The position numbers and the translations under genes are program-made. From Narthecium ossifragum (lineage: Eukaryota; Streptophyta; Magnoliopsida; Dioscoreales; Nartheciaceae): 64,000 nt of DNA. The first letter of the stretch is position 1; each line of letters opens with the position of its first letter. The notes below the pieces were generated by a model, which did no database searches, was not told the origin of the DNA, and saw only the letters and a list, made by a program, of their open reading frames with translations. The stretch is taken from contig OY986969.1 in assembly GCA_963920575.1 (NCBI GenBank), positions 18,399,288 through 18,463,287 on the forward strand, written 5' to 3'. Positions 54,566 to 64,000 of this stretch are shown one piece after another.

Positions 54566-54887
54566 CAACCCTATGGGGACCCATTCCTCCAACCTGGCCC
54601 GACCACGTTAGGTCGAGGGTCTGGTTTGGTTGGTTTGGCTCGGTTGGGCTTGGTCTGTGGTTGATCGCATCGCTGTTTTTGGACCCCAAGGGCAATTTGG
54701 TAAATTGCACATTGGCGGTCGATTTCACACCCGTGTAGTGCACACACAGCCTTGGATTGATGCATGTGATTCATTAGATCTTATAGGCGTCCCCGATCGG
54801 AAGATCAGAACTCGATCAGGAATGATCGAGATGGATGGTCGAGATTAAATCTCAGCTTTAGTATAAAACCCTTTCTCTCTCTCTCTC

Positions 54888-56543
54888 TGATGTGCTGTCG
54901 CAGGCACTCAAAAATAAAACCAATACCCGTTAAAATGAATGTAGTAGTGCGAGTACGAGTCGATCCCACGAAGAGTGTTTTGCCTAGTTATGTGCTCAGT
55001 GAATAAAGATGGGGGGTTTTAAACGTGAGGAAAACAGTAAAGAAATAATCTAAAGCGAAGGAACAAGTTGAATTAAGAGAACAAACCTTGGTCTGAGTCA
55101 ACATCCACCATCGGAATCCAATAACTGATCATAGATGCAAGTATCAATTAATTTACACCATGAATATTCATCGTCCGAATTCAATTCGAAGCTCTCCTCG
55201 ATCATAGTTAATTAGAAACAAGCGATCTAATCAACCCTAACTACTAGACAACCTAAGACAAGCGCTGTAGATTTAATCTAGTAGCAGCGTTAAGAATAGG
55301 GAGATCGATGAAGCTAAACAACACAAGCACAAGCGGTTGCATTTAATCTAGTTGAATATTCTTCCTAAGATCTAACAAGATCTGATCAGCAGTAAATTAT
55401 TAGATCCTAGTTGCTTCGCAGATTAGAGGGATCAAACAATTCCGGATTTGATATCAAACCTAGCAGTAGATCACCATGAATAATAAACTAGTAGGCCTCC
55501 TAGCAATTAGACAAGGTAATCATAAAGATTTAATCTCAGAAGAATATCCAATACTCATGTATAAACTGAACAATAAAAATAAATTAGATCTCACAGTTTC
55601 ATTGATTCCGAGGTTTCAGTTTCCTCGACCAAGGATCAAGATTTAGCCACGCAGGGCCATCAAGAACAATCCTCCAAAAAATTTCATAAAGTAAAAGAAA
55701 ACCTAGAAAAAATATAAAAGAGGAGAAAGAGCAGTCAAAAGTGTCCAAGAATCCCCCTTCAAACCCTAGAAAGAGTCCTATTTATAGTCTCAAGTGTATC
55801 CACCCTCGGATTAGATCACAATCGTTGATTTTCTTCACTGGGGAAAGTCCGATCGATCGGACCTTGGATGCTGGATCGATCGGTCTCATTAAAATCTTCA
55901 ACTTCTATTCACGCCCGAGCCCGATCGATCGGACTAAGGGAGTCGGATCGATCGATTTCGTAAAAATTCTTCGTCTCTGGCTCTTCCCGAGTTCGATCGA
56001 TGGTCTGATCGATCGAACTGTGTTCCTCTAAAAAGCATACGTTCTGTCACCCTTTAATTCCCAAGTCCGATCGATCGGACAATTGGTGTCGGATCGATCG
56101 GACCCCATAGGAGCGATGGAGGGATCGATCGGATGCGTTGTGGCTGAAAAACACATGTTCTGTCACGTTTTTGCGTGGTCCGATCGATCGGCGGATCGCT
56201 CGGACTTCCACATTATTTTCCTTTCTGCCATTCAGACTGCGCATCGGTACTGAAATTGCCGTAACTTCCTCTAGAAAACTCGGAATCACGAACCGTAAAA
56301 TTCTCCAGAATCTAGACTTCCAGAGCTTTCCAACCACGTATGGAACATCCTCTGGTTCTTCATGAGCAGGTACAGATAAATCTTTAAATTTGATCCATGC
56401 ACTCTTTTCAGCTTCTTTTCGACTTAAGGACTTCAATTGCATCCTAAATCAAAATATAAGAATAATGAGTGTATTTAGGAACTAAATAAGCACAGGAGAC
56501 TAAGTATTAAGGGATAAAAATATAACATTATGCATTCTCATCA
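54888..56543 (-). mobile_element. Solo LTR of family B
   Basis: 1656 bp, TGATGTGCTG...CATTCTCATCA in + orientation, as in the two LTRs of element B. Flanks are CTCTC on both sides, which fits a 5-bp TSD but lies in a CT microsatellite, so it is not independent proof. It is shorter than the B LTRs mainly because about one palindrome unit and neighbouring bases are missing (around 56070 and 56190). Array 55851-56207, TATA variant 55779-55788. Confidence 0.92.
55851..56207. repeat. Paired GATCGATC array in the solo B LTR
   Basis: Same order as in element B, but with one 72-bp unit absent: the pair equal to 17070/17093 is fused with that equal to 17142/17165. This suggests unit loss by recombination between palindromes. 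Confidence 0.78.
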
Positions 56544-59183
56544 CTCTCTCTCTCTCTCCCTTTGTTTCTTCCCCGTGCGAAAGCTTTCCCCTTCTCCTCC
56601 CTCACTCGCGATCTAGCCGGTCACTCCTCTCTCAGGAGCTTCTTCGCCACCGTCGCCGGCTACCACTCCTCCCTGAGCTCCTCCTCACCTCTATTGAGTT
56701 CCCCAACCTCCACTACCATCAAATCTGACCCTCTCTCCTCCTTCCCTTTCTCCTGAGCTCGCCGGCAGCCCTCTTCCTCGCTAATCGATGATCTCCGCCG
56801 CCACCAAACTTCAGCGCCTGGAACAATGTCGGGGGACGAAGACCAAGCTGGATCTCCTCTTCTCCGAGCTGGCAAGTAGGGTTTCCTACCTGAATCATTG
56901 ATTCAGTTCTAGGATAGGTCTCTATTGTGATTGTGGGTTGTTTCCTTCATTGTTTGAATGCACATTCATGCTAGATTGGTTGCTGGTTTTGGATTTATAG
57001 ATTTCAGATTTGATTGAGAGGGTTTTCAATCGTATTTTTGTGGATTTCTTCCTCCTGCCTTGTTTCCCTGAGCTTGGATTTCATCTAACGTAGGTCTAAT
57101 CGTGTGTTGATGATTTTTAATTGGAGTTTATCAAGCTGTTCTTCCTAGATTTGGTTTTCAGCCCCTGGATCTGTGCATCCAGCCATCTTCTGCTTGAAGA
57201 TGGTGCTATTTCGTGAGGAATCTCATGAAGCGTTCATCATGAAGGTTGTAGATCTTCGGATATACTTTCAATTACCGATGATTTCATAATTTTCAGATTT
57301 TTCTATGATTTATGATGAATTGTTCCCTGATCTGCGGCGAAACTGAATCTTTGATAAGGTTTGGGTTTTTGACCGAATTCTGAGTTTATCTTGATTTCTT
57401 GCTTTGATCTTTCTCGGTAGATTAATAAGAATGCTAGATAATATGTATATTAATCCTAGTGGGATTTTGATGGATTTGGGCATGCTTAGTTCTATGTCAT
57501 GTTTATGGAGGTTCTGTCCTTTTATGCAAATTGATATATTTTATGTGATGAATACTAGTATGCTAGTAGGAGACTTTTAGATTGATTTCATATGAATTTA
57601 ACGTGGATTTGTCGAGGAATTAGGCTTGGGTTTTCTATTTAAGAAAATGCTATCTTAGATGAATTTCCTCGATTCCCCTTATCGATGTTATGGTAGCATT
57701 TCTTATCATGTTATAGATATGTGTATTTGTAATTCATATCATGTTAGTATATTTAAATGCCAAGTCTCATAAGAATGGATTGGTTTTTATTTCTTGTTAT
57801 ACCATGTGTATTCCTTCGCCGATTTCATGTACTTAGAAGCTTACTTCAAATTTTAGCATGGTATCTATATTATATATATATATATCTGTGTGTGTGTGTG
57901 TGTGTAGGCCCTATGTGTGGCCCAGCCCTATGTGAGGCTTGATGTTGAACCAGGGGAGTCATGCCCCTTGGGATGTTTAGATAATTAAATGGGCCGAAGG
58001 TGTGCCCTTGTTTGAATGATATTATGCATGATTTGGATAATTATATAAGTAGAGTGTATGTCTAATTGATGGATGTCTTGAAGTATCTGTGATGGCCTAT
58101 GCATAAACGTTTATTCCTTTATCTTGTTAGCTTGTTATCTCATTCTTTCGGACGATTGTTTGATGATATGGCATGTAGAGACACCTAGGTCTAGTTATTT
58201 GAATAGTCTCATACATGATGCTTGCATTAGAAGCATTCAGGATAGGTGGTAGACAATGTGTTCGATTGCCGATCCAGGGTTCTTGGGTAGCCCGGATCTA
58301 GCCCTAGGACTGGGGTTTGGGTAGTCGAGGATTAGAACGTGATTGTCATCAGTGATTATGTTTGATATCATTTGAGATTATTGTTATAGTCGACTATATA
58401 TATTATATTATTGTATTTGAGGTGTAGAGGTCATGTCTGGTCTCCAAGGCCAAGTGCTAAGAATGGATGTCGATCTCCATGACTTGTGTGTCCCCGCGAG
58501 AGATGGTACGACTTGGCAGGGTGGTAACTGGACAGGACCCCACAGTCTTTGTTTCCTCTCGTTAATTCTTGGGTGAGGGTGGGACCTGGACAGGAGTCCT
58601 CGGGAATTGACGGGGTTATGGGGCCCCTTGGCATATTTTAGACTTAGGTGGAGAACGACATAGTTATAATTTCCCTTTCTTTCTGTCCGACGTATAGTAG
58701 AACCCTACTGGGCATTAATGCTCACCCTACTTGGGCTGCATCGGCGATGCAAGTCAATGCAGTTCCTTCTTTCATATGTTTGATGAGTGCATGAAATTGC
58801 ACTCTGAACATGACTAAGAGCAGCTTATTTGCTGAGTTTTCATGATTAATATAGATGATTTCGTCCGTATATGTTGCTTCACAAAGTTATTTATATTATG
58901 TAGGAAATTGAAGAAAAGATGGGTCTTTAATGCCAAAACTGTACCTTCTTGGAACGAACCAGATGATGTGCCATACATGGTTGGAAAGCTCTGAAAGTCT
59001 AGTTTCCGAGAGTTTTTACGGTCTGTGATTTGAAGTTTCCTAGAGAAAGATATGCCATTTTTAGTACGAGAGGTGTGGGAGCAAGCAGCTACGGAAGACG
59101 ATGATTGATCCGATCCCAAATAAGATCGAGCTATTTTTGTGCTCAGACGCTGACAGAGAGCTGACAGAGGACCAATTATAAAA

Positions 59184-59262
59184 GATCGATTTGATCCTTA
59201 AAAGATCGATCTGAACCTGGGCGATTTAGAAGTGACCCAGTCTACAGAGACAGAAGATCGAT
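59184..59262. repeat. GATCGATC palindromes in E2, with D4 inserted in one copy
   Basis: Copies start at 59184 and 59204 (20 bp apart, both GATCGATT/GATCGATC type) and at 59256. The last is split by D4 and completed at 62588-62593; its partner at 62607 would be 21 bp away before the insertion. Confidence 0.75.
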
Positions 59263-62200
59263 TGTGAGGACCCGTACCTCCAACCTAGTCCGACTGCGTC
59301 GGTCGAGGGTCTGGTTCAGCTGGTTTGGCCCGGTTGGCCTTGCATCGCGATCCCCTTTGGTCGTTGCGGCTCCGGGGGTAAGTTGGTAAATTACCCTAGG
59401 CAGAGTGGGTTTCACACACACGTAGCGCACACACAACCTTGTAATGATGTATGTGCTTGCCTAGACTGTTAGGAGCACCATAGCTCGGAGGATCTGGGTT
59501 CGATCGTAAGGATCGAGATTTGAGCGGCTAAGATCAGATTCGGTTGATCGGATGGCCAAGATCTTTTCTTGAGCCGTTCAATAATAAGACCCTTTAATTA
59601 ACATTCATCTCCCGCTAGGGCATCAGCGGCGATTGAGAGAGAGCTCATCGCGACGAGAGAGAGAGAGAGCGGGTCGTGAGAAGATCCCGTGCGGTGGCGG
59701 CAGCGCGTGCATCCACTTCCGAGAGTCTAGGCTCTCCACTGGCGACCGCAACCGGAGAGGAGAGGACTTGGCGACGTCGACAGGGGGGAGCTAGGCAGCG
59801 ACAAACCTGGCGACTGCTGTGGAGACGGAGAGGTCGACGGCGACTACAGAGAGCTCGACGATCGGCTGGAGAGGAGAAGATCTCGACGCCCAGAGGTAGG
59901 GTTTCTGATCTAATCTCCTGATTAGGCTCTACTAGACTAGAGTGGATTGGCTTGATGCGTGTTTCTTTGATTCCTCTATGGCTACTCTGTTTCCCTTCTT
60001 CCTTCTCTTGTTATGCCATGCTCTATTTTCCATTGCTACAATATTGTGCTACGACTGGATGCTTCGATGGTTGTTGGATTGATGAGAATCTCTCCCTTCT
60101 CTTTGCTGCTTTGTCGAGATACATGCTAGACTAGGTTCGTGTGAGGCTATCTTCTTCCCTGTGGTTGTGATGTTTGGTTTTCCTCGTTGAGTCCGTGGCT
60201 TGGTTGGAGGTTTTCTTCTTCTCTTTGCTGGTAGCTGGGGATTGTTGGCTCTGCTCTGTTCTCCGTGGTTTGTTGGTGTCTGATGCTCTATGGTCTTGGC
60301 TCTTGTGATGTTCTCCCCTTCCTTCACATCGGTAGCTCAGGTTTAGTGATTGTCGTGGTATTTTATTCCCTTCTCTGAGGTTATGCCTTGATTCTCTGAT
60401 TTTGCTGCCGTTGCTCTGTTTTTCCTCGCTGCCATGTACTTCGACGCTATGCCTCTGTTTTGTTCTCTGCCGCCGTGGGTTGCTGGTTTGATCGATGGAC
60501 GATCTTGGTTTTCTTCTCTGTTTTAGGTTGCCGGATTTCTTTGGATCAACTGCCGATCCTTCAGCTCTCGTGATCTCTGTTTTGGGGACTGGTTGTTGGA
60601 TAGATGTTGATATGTTCTCGAGGGTTTGGATTTCCTCTCCTCTGCGATGTTTCATTAAGCTTAGATTCCATCTCAGAAAGATTCAAACATACCTTGAGAT
60701 GCTTTGATCAAGCTTTGATCAAAGTTCTTCCCAGATTTTGGTTTCGACCCCTGTCCTAAGCACCAGCCAGCTTCTTCCCGAAGCAGGTGCAATTCCGTGA
60801 GAATCTCACGAAGACTTCATCGTGAAGGTCATAGATCTCCGAATCTACTCTCAATTGCCACTGATATCGTAATTTTTCGGATTTTCCTATAGTTTACAGT
60901 GAATTATTCCCTTATTTGCGACGAAACAGGACTTTTTATAAAAGCTTGGAGTTTTGGCTGAAATATGGATTTCCTTCGATTTAGGTACTTCGTTCTTTTT
61001 GCCTAAGACTAATAAGGATGTTAGATAGCATGCACTCTTATTCTAGAGGAATTTCGAAGGATTTGTGCATGTGTAGCCTAGGTGTTATTTATGCAAAGCT
61101 ATCTTTTCTTACAAATAATCTACCAGCATGTTTTACTTATATATATGTAATATATAAATGTACCAAGTTTATTAGAATTGAGTTGGAGGTTCTGGCTTTG
61201 ATCTTTGTTGTCCACCAAATTGCTTCCCTCCCTTTGAAGTGGATGTCGGATTTGTGTTTTTCAATTATGTCAATTATATACTCTTGTATCATGCTTATGC
61301 CTAAGGCCGACAGTGTGCATGTTCCTATTTCTTTTGCGTTGGAACCAAGGGAGTCATGCCCTTGGGATGTTTAGATAATTAGATGGGTCGAAGGTGTGCC
61401 ATTGTTTGTTGAAGGATATTATGCATGGTTTGGATAAGTATACACGTGGAGTGTATGTTTAATGGATGGGTGTCTTGTAGTATCTGTAGTGGCTTTATGC
61501 ATAAATGTTTATTTCTTTATCTTGTTAGCTTGTTATTTCATTATGCCAAACGATTGTTTGATGATATGGCATGTCGAGACATCTAGGCCTAGTTGTTTGA
61601 ATAAGCTCATGCATGATGCTTGCATTAGAGGCATTAAGGCTAGGCGGTAAGCGATGGATTCGATCGCCGATCTGGGGTTCTCGGGTAGCCGGAATCTAAC
61701 CCTAAGACTGGGGTTTGGTTAGTTTAGGACTAGGGCGAAATTGTGTGGTCATGATCTTGTGTTGATCGAGGTTGCAACCTAGATATAATCGTTTGAATTA
61801 TGATATTGAAGAATAGAGGTCGTATTGTCTGTTTGCCCCAAGGACCTAAGTGTGGATGTCGATGTCCATGACGTATGTCCCCGTACAATAGGTGGTGTAC
61901 GGTGAGAGCTCCGGCGGTGAGTGCAGCGGCGATGCACCGACCCTGTGTCTGGGCTCGTGTTGGCAGTCCTCCTTGTTTCGCCGCTTGGGTGAGAGTGACC
62001 CTATTTAGGGGCCCATTCTGGATCGACGAGGCGTGATGCCTCCAGTGACACCTTAGACTTGGGATGAAGGACAATACTGTTGTGGTTTCCCCTCCCTTGA
62101 GTGTGACGTAGAGTAGAACCTTACTAAGCATTGTTGCTCACCCTACCTGGGCTGCATCGGCGATGCAGGCCGATGCAGTTTCTTCTTTCAGGTGCCCTCC

Positions 62201-62587
62201 TAGGAGATGACGCGATATTTCGAGGTGATCGAGGACTTGGAGTTTCGAGGAGTTCTTCAGCAGTTAATTTGTAGTTTCAATCATTGATGTATAATCTGAT
62301 GTATTCGAGAACAAAGTTGTATGATTATTAATTCAGTTGTATTTGAGAAATATTGTAATATTATTTGATATAGATGTTGAGGAATGTGAGGATATTGAAA
62401 CGGTAAAATGTATAGGTTTCTTGTGCTATAATTATAAAGGAGATTCTATCGAATTTGTTTTTCTGAACTGGAGATCCAAATTGTTTAAATTCATAGCAAT
62501 TATATATATATGCGCCTATTGATGATGTAACAGGTTTAGATGGCTCATGCCTTGATCTGGATGGGTTTTCTGGGTCGGGGCGTGACA
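59263..62587 (+). mobile_element. Solo LTR D4 (Tekay-related family D)
   Basis: 3325 bp, from TGTGAGGACCCGTACC to GGTCGGGGCGTGACA, with a perfect TSD TCGAT (59258-59262 and 62588-62592). GC-rich leader (59620-59895), donor-like AGAG/GTAGGG at 59896, T-rich middle and an acceptor-like 'ttcttctttcag' at 62180-62191. It is the longest D copy. The antisense 174-codon frame (60131-60655) is Arg/Lys/Ser/Thr-rich with no domain and is not accepted as a gene. Confidence 0.92.
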
Positions 62588-63970
62588 TCGATCCTTTCCC
62601 AAAAAAGATCGATTTTAGTCGGGGCGACCCAGATTACATCAAATGAGGAGAAATACAGTTTCATCAACTGGTAGGAAAATATTCAGAAAATATTTGCTGC
62701 AAGTCCAAATATTCTGAAATGGAAATACCTGATAGAAGGTTCAGAGATCTACAACTTTTCTATTGGACATTTTGTGAGATTCTGGATGGTGTGATAACAG
62801 ATTGGAAGAATAGATGAAGCTAGACAAGCAGGAAAATTGTTCTGTCGAAGCTGAGAAGAATATTCGGAACATATTTCATATAACTCAGAATATTACGACA
62901 TCTTCGGGATCTGATAGAAGACTTTCAAATCTACAACTTTCATGTTGAGTAAGTTTCCAAATTCCGGATGGATTGGATCCAGTTGTGACCGGAATAGGGC
63001 TGCTAGGATTAATTCAGAAAATCCGAGTTGCATCATAAGTCCAACTCAACTAAAACCCTAATTCCGGGAGTTCCCCTATATATATGCTTATTTAATCCAA
63101 AATTTGGCTGGTTCCAAGGGGGTTTTTCTACAGAGCTTTGGAGGGGAGAAAAGCAAGAAAGAAGATCAAGAAATCTCCATCCATGGCCGGGTAAGCCGCG
63201 AGCATGGCGGACGGATGATCTAGCGAGGATTAGGGTTTCTTCTTCATCATGGTTCATAGTTTTAATCTTTATTGTTAAACTCTTTTCTATGTATTGAATC
63301 TTCAAAGATTGTTTTCAGATTATAGATTCCTATGTGGATGATTAATATTATAAATCCAGTCATGCTTCTTTCATGATCTTATAATCCCATAGTTTTATCT
63401 ATTGTTTACCTACTTTATCTCGTGAAATATTTGCTATGCATTGCCGATTATGAGAGTTGGTATTGTGTATTCTTAGAGATCTGGTTAGATAGAGTTAGGG
63501 CTTTGTCCCGATGAACTTTTGCTATATGTTGCCTGTAGTAACAACCGATATCATATATTCTTAAGTTTTGGTAGGATGAAGTTAGAACTATAATAAGGAA
63601 GAATCAATCTTAAGAAAAGACATTTATATATTTTGTTAGATTCATAATTCCATATCATCCAGTTAAGGTGATTGGGATGTGAATCCCTTAATTGAGTATT
63701 ATATGAATCATTGAGAAGAGAAGAACCTAAATCTGAGTGAAGTGATTCCCGATGCCTAGCCTTATCAAAATCCCGATATATTTAGTTAACCTTACATTAT
63801 AATTAAATCCTTTGATCTAATTTAGTTAATTCTTAAGCTCTCGGTTGTGTTCAATTCATTGTTATTTGCGTTTTGGATGTTTTCTGCTTGTCTCTCTGTG
63901 GGTTCGACCTCTCTTATGCTGTAATGCACCGCGATCGCTGTGCATGACACATTTGAGTGATATGAAAAAT

Positions 63971-63988
63971 TGGAACCGTTGCCGGGGA
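63971..63988 (+). promoter_or_regulatory. Primer-binding site of element E2
   Basis: TGGAACCGTTGCCGGGGA, two bases different from the B PBS (AA for CG at positions 4-5). It marks the start of the E2 interior, of which only 12 more bases are visible. Confidence 0.8.
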
Positions 63989-64000
63989 GACGGTTTAGAA

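Larger units (their letters stand above)
54572..58780 (+). mobile_element. LTR D3 (Tekay-related family D), split by a solo B LTR and cut by E2
   Basis: It starts TATGGGGACCCATTCCTCC, a worn TGTGAGGACC end. It shares the 'gggcaatttggtaaattgc...ttcacacccgtgtag' block with A and D. A TATA-like GTATAAAACC at 54861-54870 is followed at once by a CT repeat in which the B solo LTR (54888-56543) lies. A donor-like GGCAA/GTAGGG is at 56876 and a (TA)n(TG)n tract at about 57868-57906. The sequence is interrupted at 58780 by the E2 LTR; its 3' end should lie beyond the window. Confidence 0.8.
58781..63965 (+). repeat. 5' LTR of element E2 (Athila-like family E), interrupted by D4
   Basis: It starts TGATGAGTGCATGAAA (same as E1) and ends near 63965, five bases before the PBS. 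Without D4 it is about 1.85 kb. The first part matches B and E1 ('atggttggaaagctct...agtctagtttcc'). After D4, part of it (about 62900-63080) matches the C1 LTR ('aaattccggatgg...ccgagttgca...ccaactcaac...accctaattccgggа' in sense). TATA-like CTATATATAT at 63076-63085. The element continues beyond the right edge. Confidence 0.82.

Noticed and set aside
54883..56548. CTCTC TSD as firm proof of the solo B insertion
   Set aside because: The site is a CT microsatellite, so matching flanks are expected by chance. The call rests on the LTR ends instead.
60131..60655. 174-codon basic frame antisense in D4
   Set aside because: No recognisable domain, antisense to the LTR, and biased composition (Arg, Lys, Ser, Thr, Gln).
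1..64000. tRNA, rRNA or telomere/centromere satellite
   Set aside because: No cloverleaf with intact box A/B, rRNA stretch, telomere repeat array or long satellite was recognised by eye; a tRNA scan was not possible.

Overview
This 64 kb window is repeat-rich plant nuclear DNA, most likely from an angiosperm with a moderate to large genome. I find no host protein-coding gene, tRNA, rRNA or CRISPR array. Nearly everything is LTR retrotransposon, mostly Ty3/gypsy of the Tekay/Del chromovirus and Athila-like lineages, plus Ty1/copia fragments, one CACTA DNA transposon and one hAT-like non-autonomous element. Boundaries were read by eye from TG...CA termini, target-site duplications (TSDs), primer-binding sites (PBS) and matches between copies. 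I call the families A-F for use within this window.

Layout. (1) 1-3452: family F LTR, running off the left edge, split by a solo LTR of family A (1117-3369, TSD CACCA). (2) 3815-35869: one old Athila-like non-autonomous element of family C on the + strand, broken up by later insertions: D1 LTR (3823-6513), truncated E1 LTR (from 8611), full-length Tekay element A (10274-30185), a copia-like LTR (about 32011-33021) and D2 LTR (33079-35046, TSD ATAAC). Element A carries a complete Athila-like element B (15889-26394, TSD CACAG) inside its protease. (3) 35870-38866: 3' end of a copia element, split by a hAT-like element (36390-37790). (4) 39255-54565: a second, complete family C element (C1, - strand, TSD CAACC), with gag and protease but no reverse transcriptase. 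Its 3' LTR holds a 6.1 kb CACTA transposon (40560-46650, TSD AGT). (5) 54572-64000: D3 LTR carrying a solo B LTR (54888-56543) and then interrupted by the 5' LTR of an E element (E2, from 58781). E2 in turn holds the 3.3 kb solo LTR D4 (59263-62587, TSD TCGAT) and runs off the right edge.

Coding capacity is degenerate. A and B keep recognisable gag, PR, RT, RNase H and integrase (A also a chromodomain), but each has frameshifts and stops, several of which look like C-to-T changes. C1 keeps gag-PR only. The CACTA element keeps the end of its TNPD gene and a TNPA-like gene but has no transposase core.

The most unusual signal cuts across families: LTRs or leaders of A, B, C, D, E, F and the copia-like insert carry GATCGATC-type palindromes in pairs about 20-23 bp apart. 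These pairs recur every 62-64 bp in E/F and about 70-74 bp in A, B and D2, and in B, E and F the array ends about 62-66 bp upstream of the TATA box. The linkers are poorly conserved, while the palindromes and their spacing are kept.
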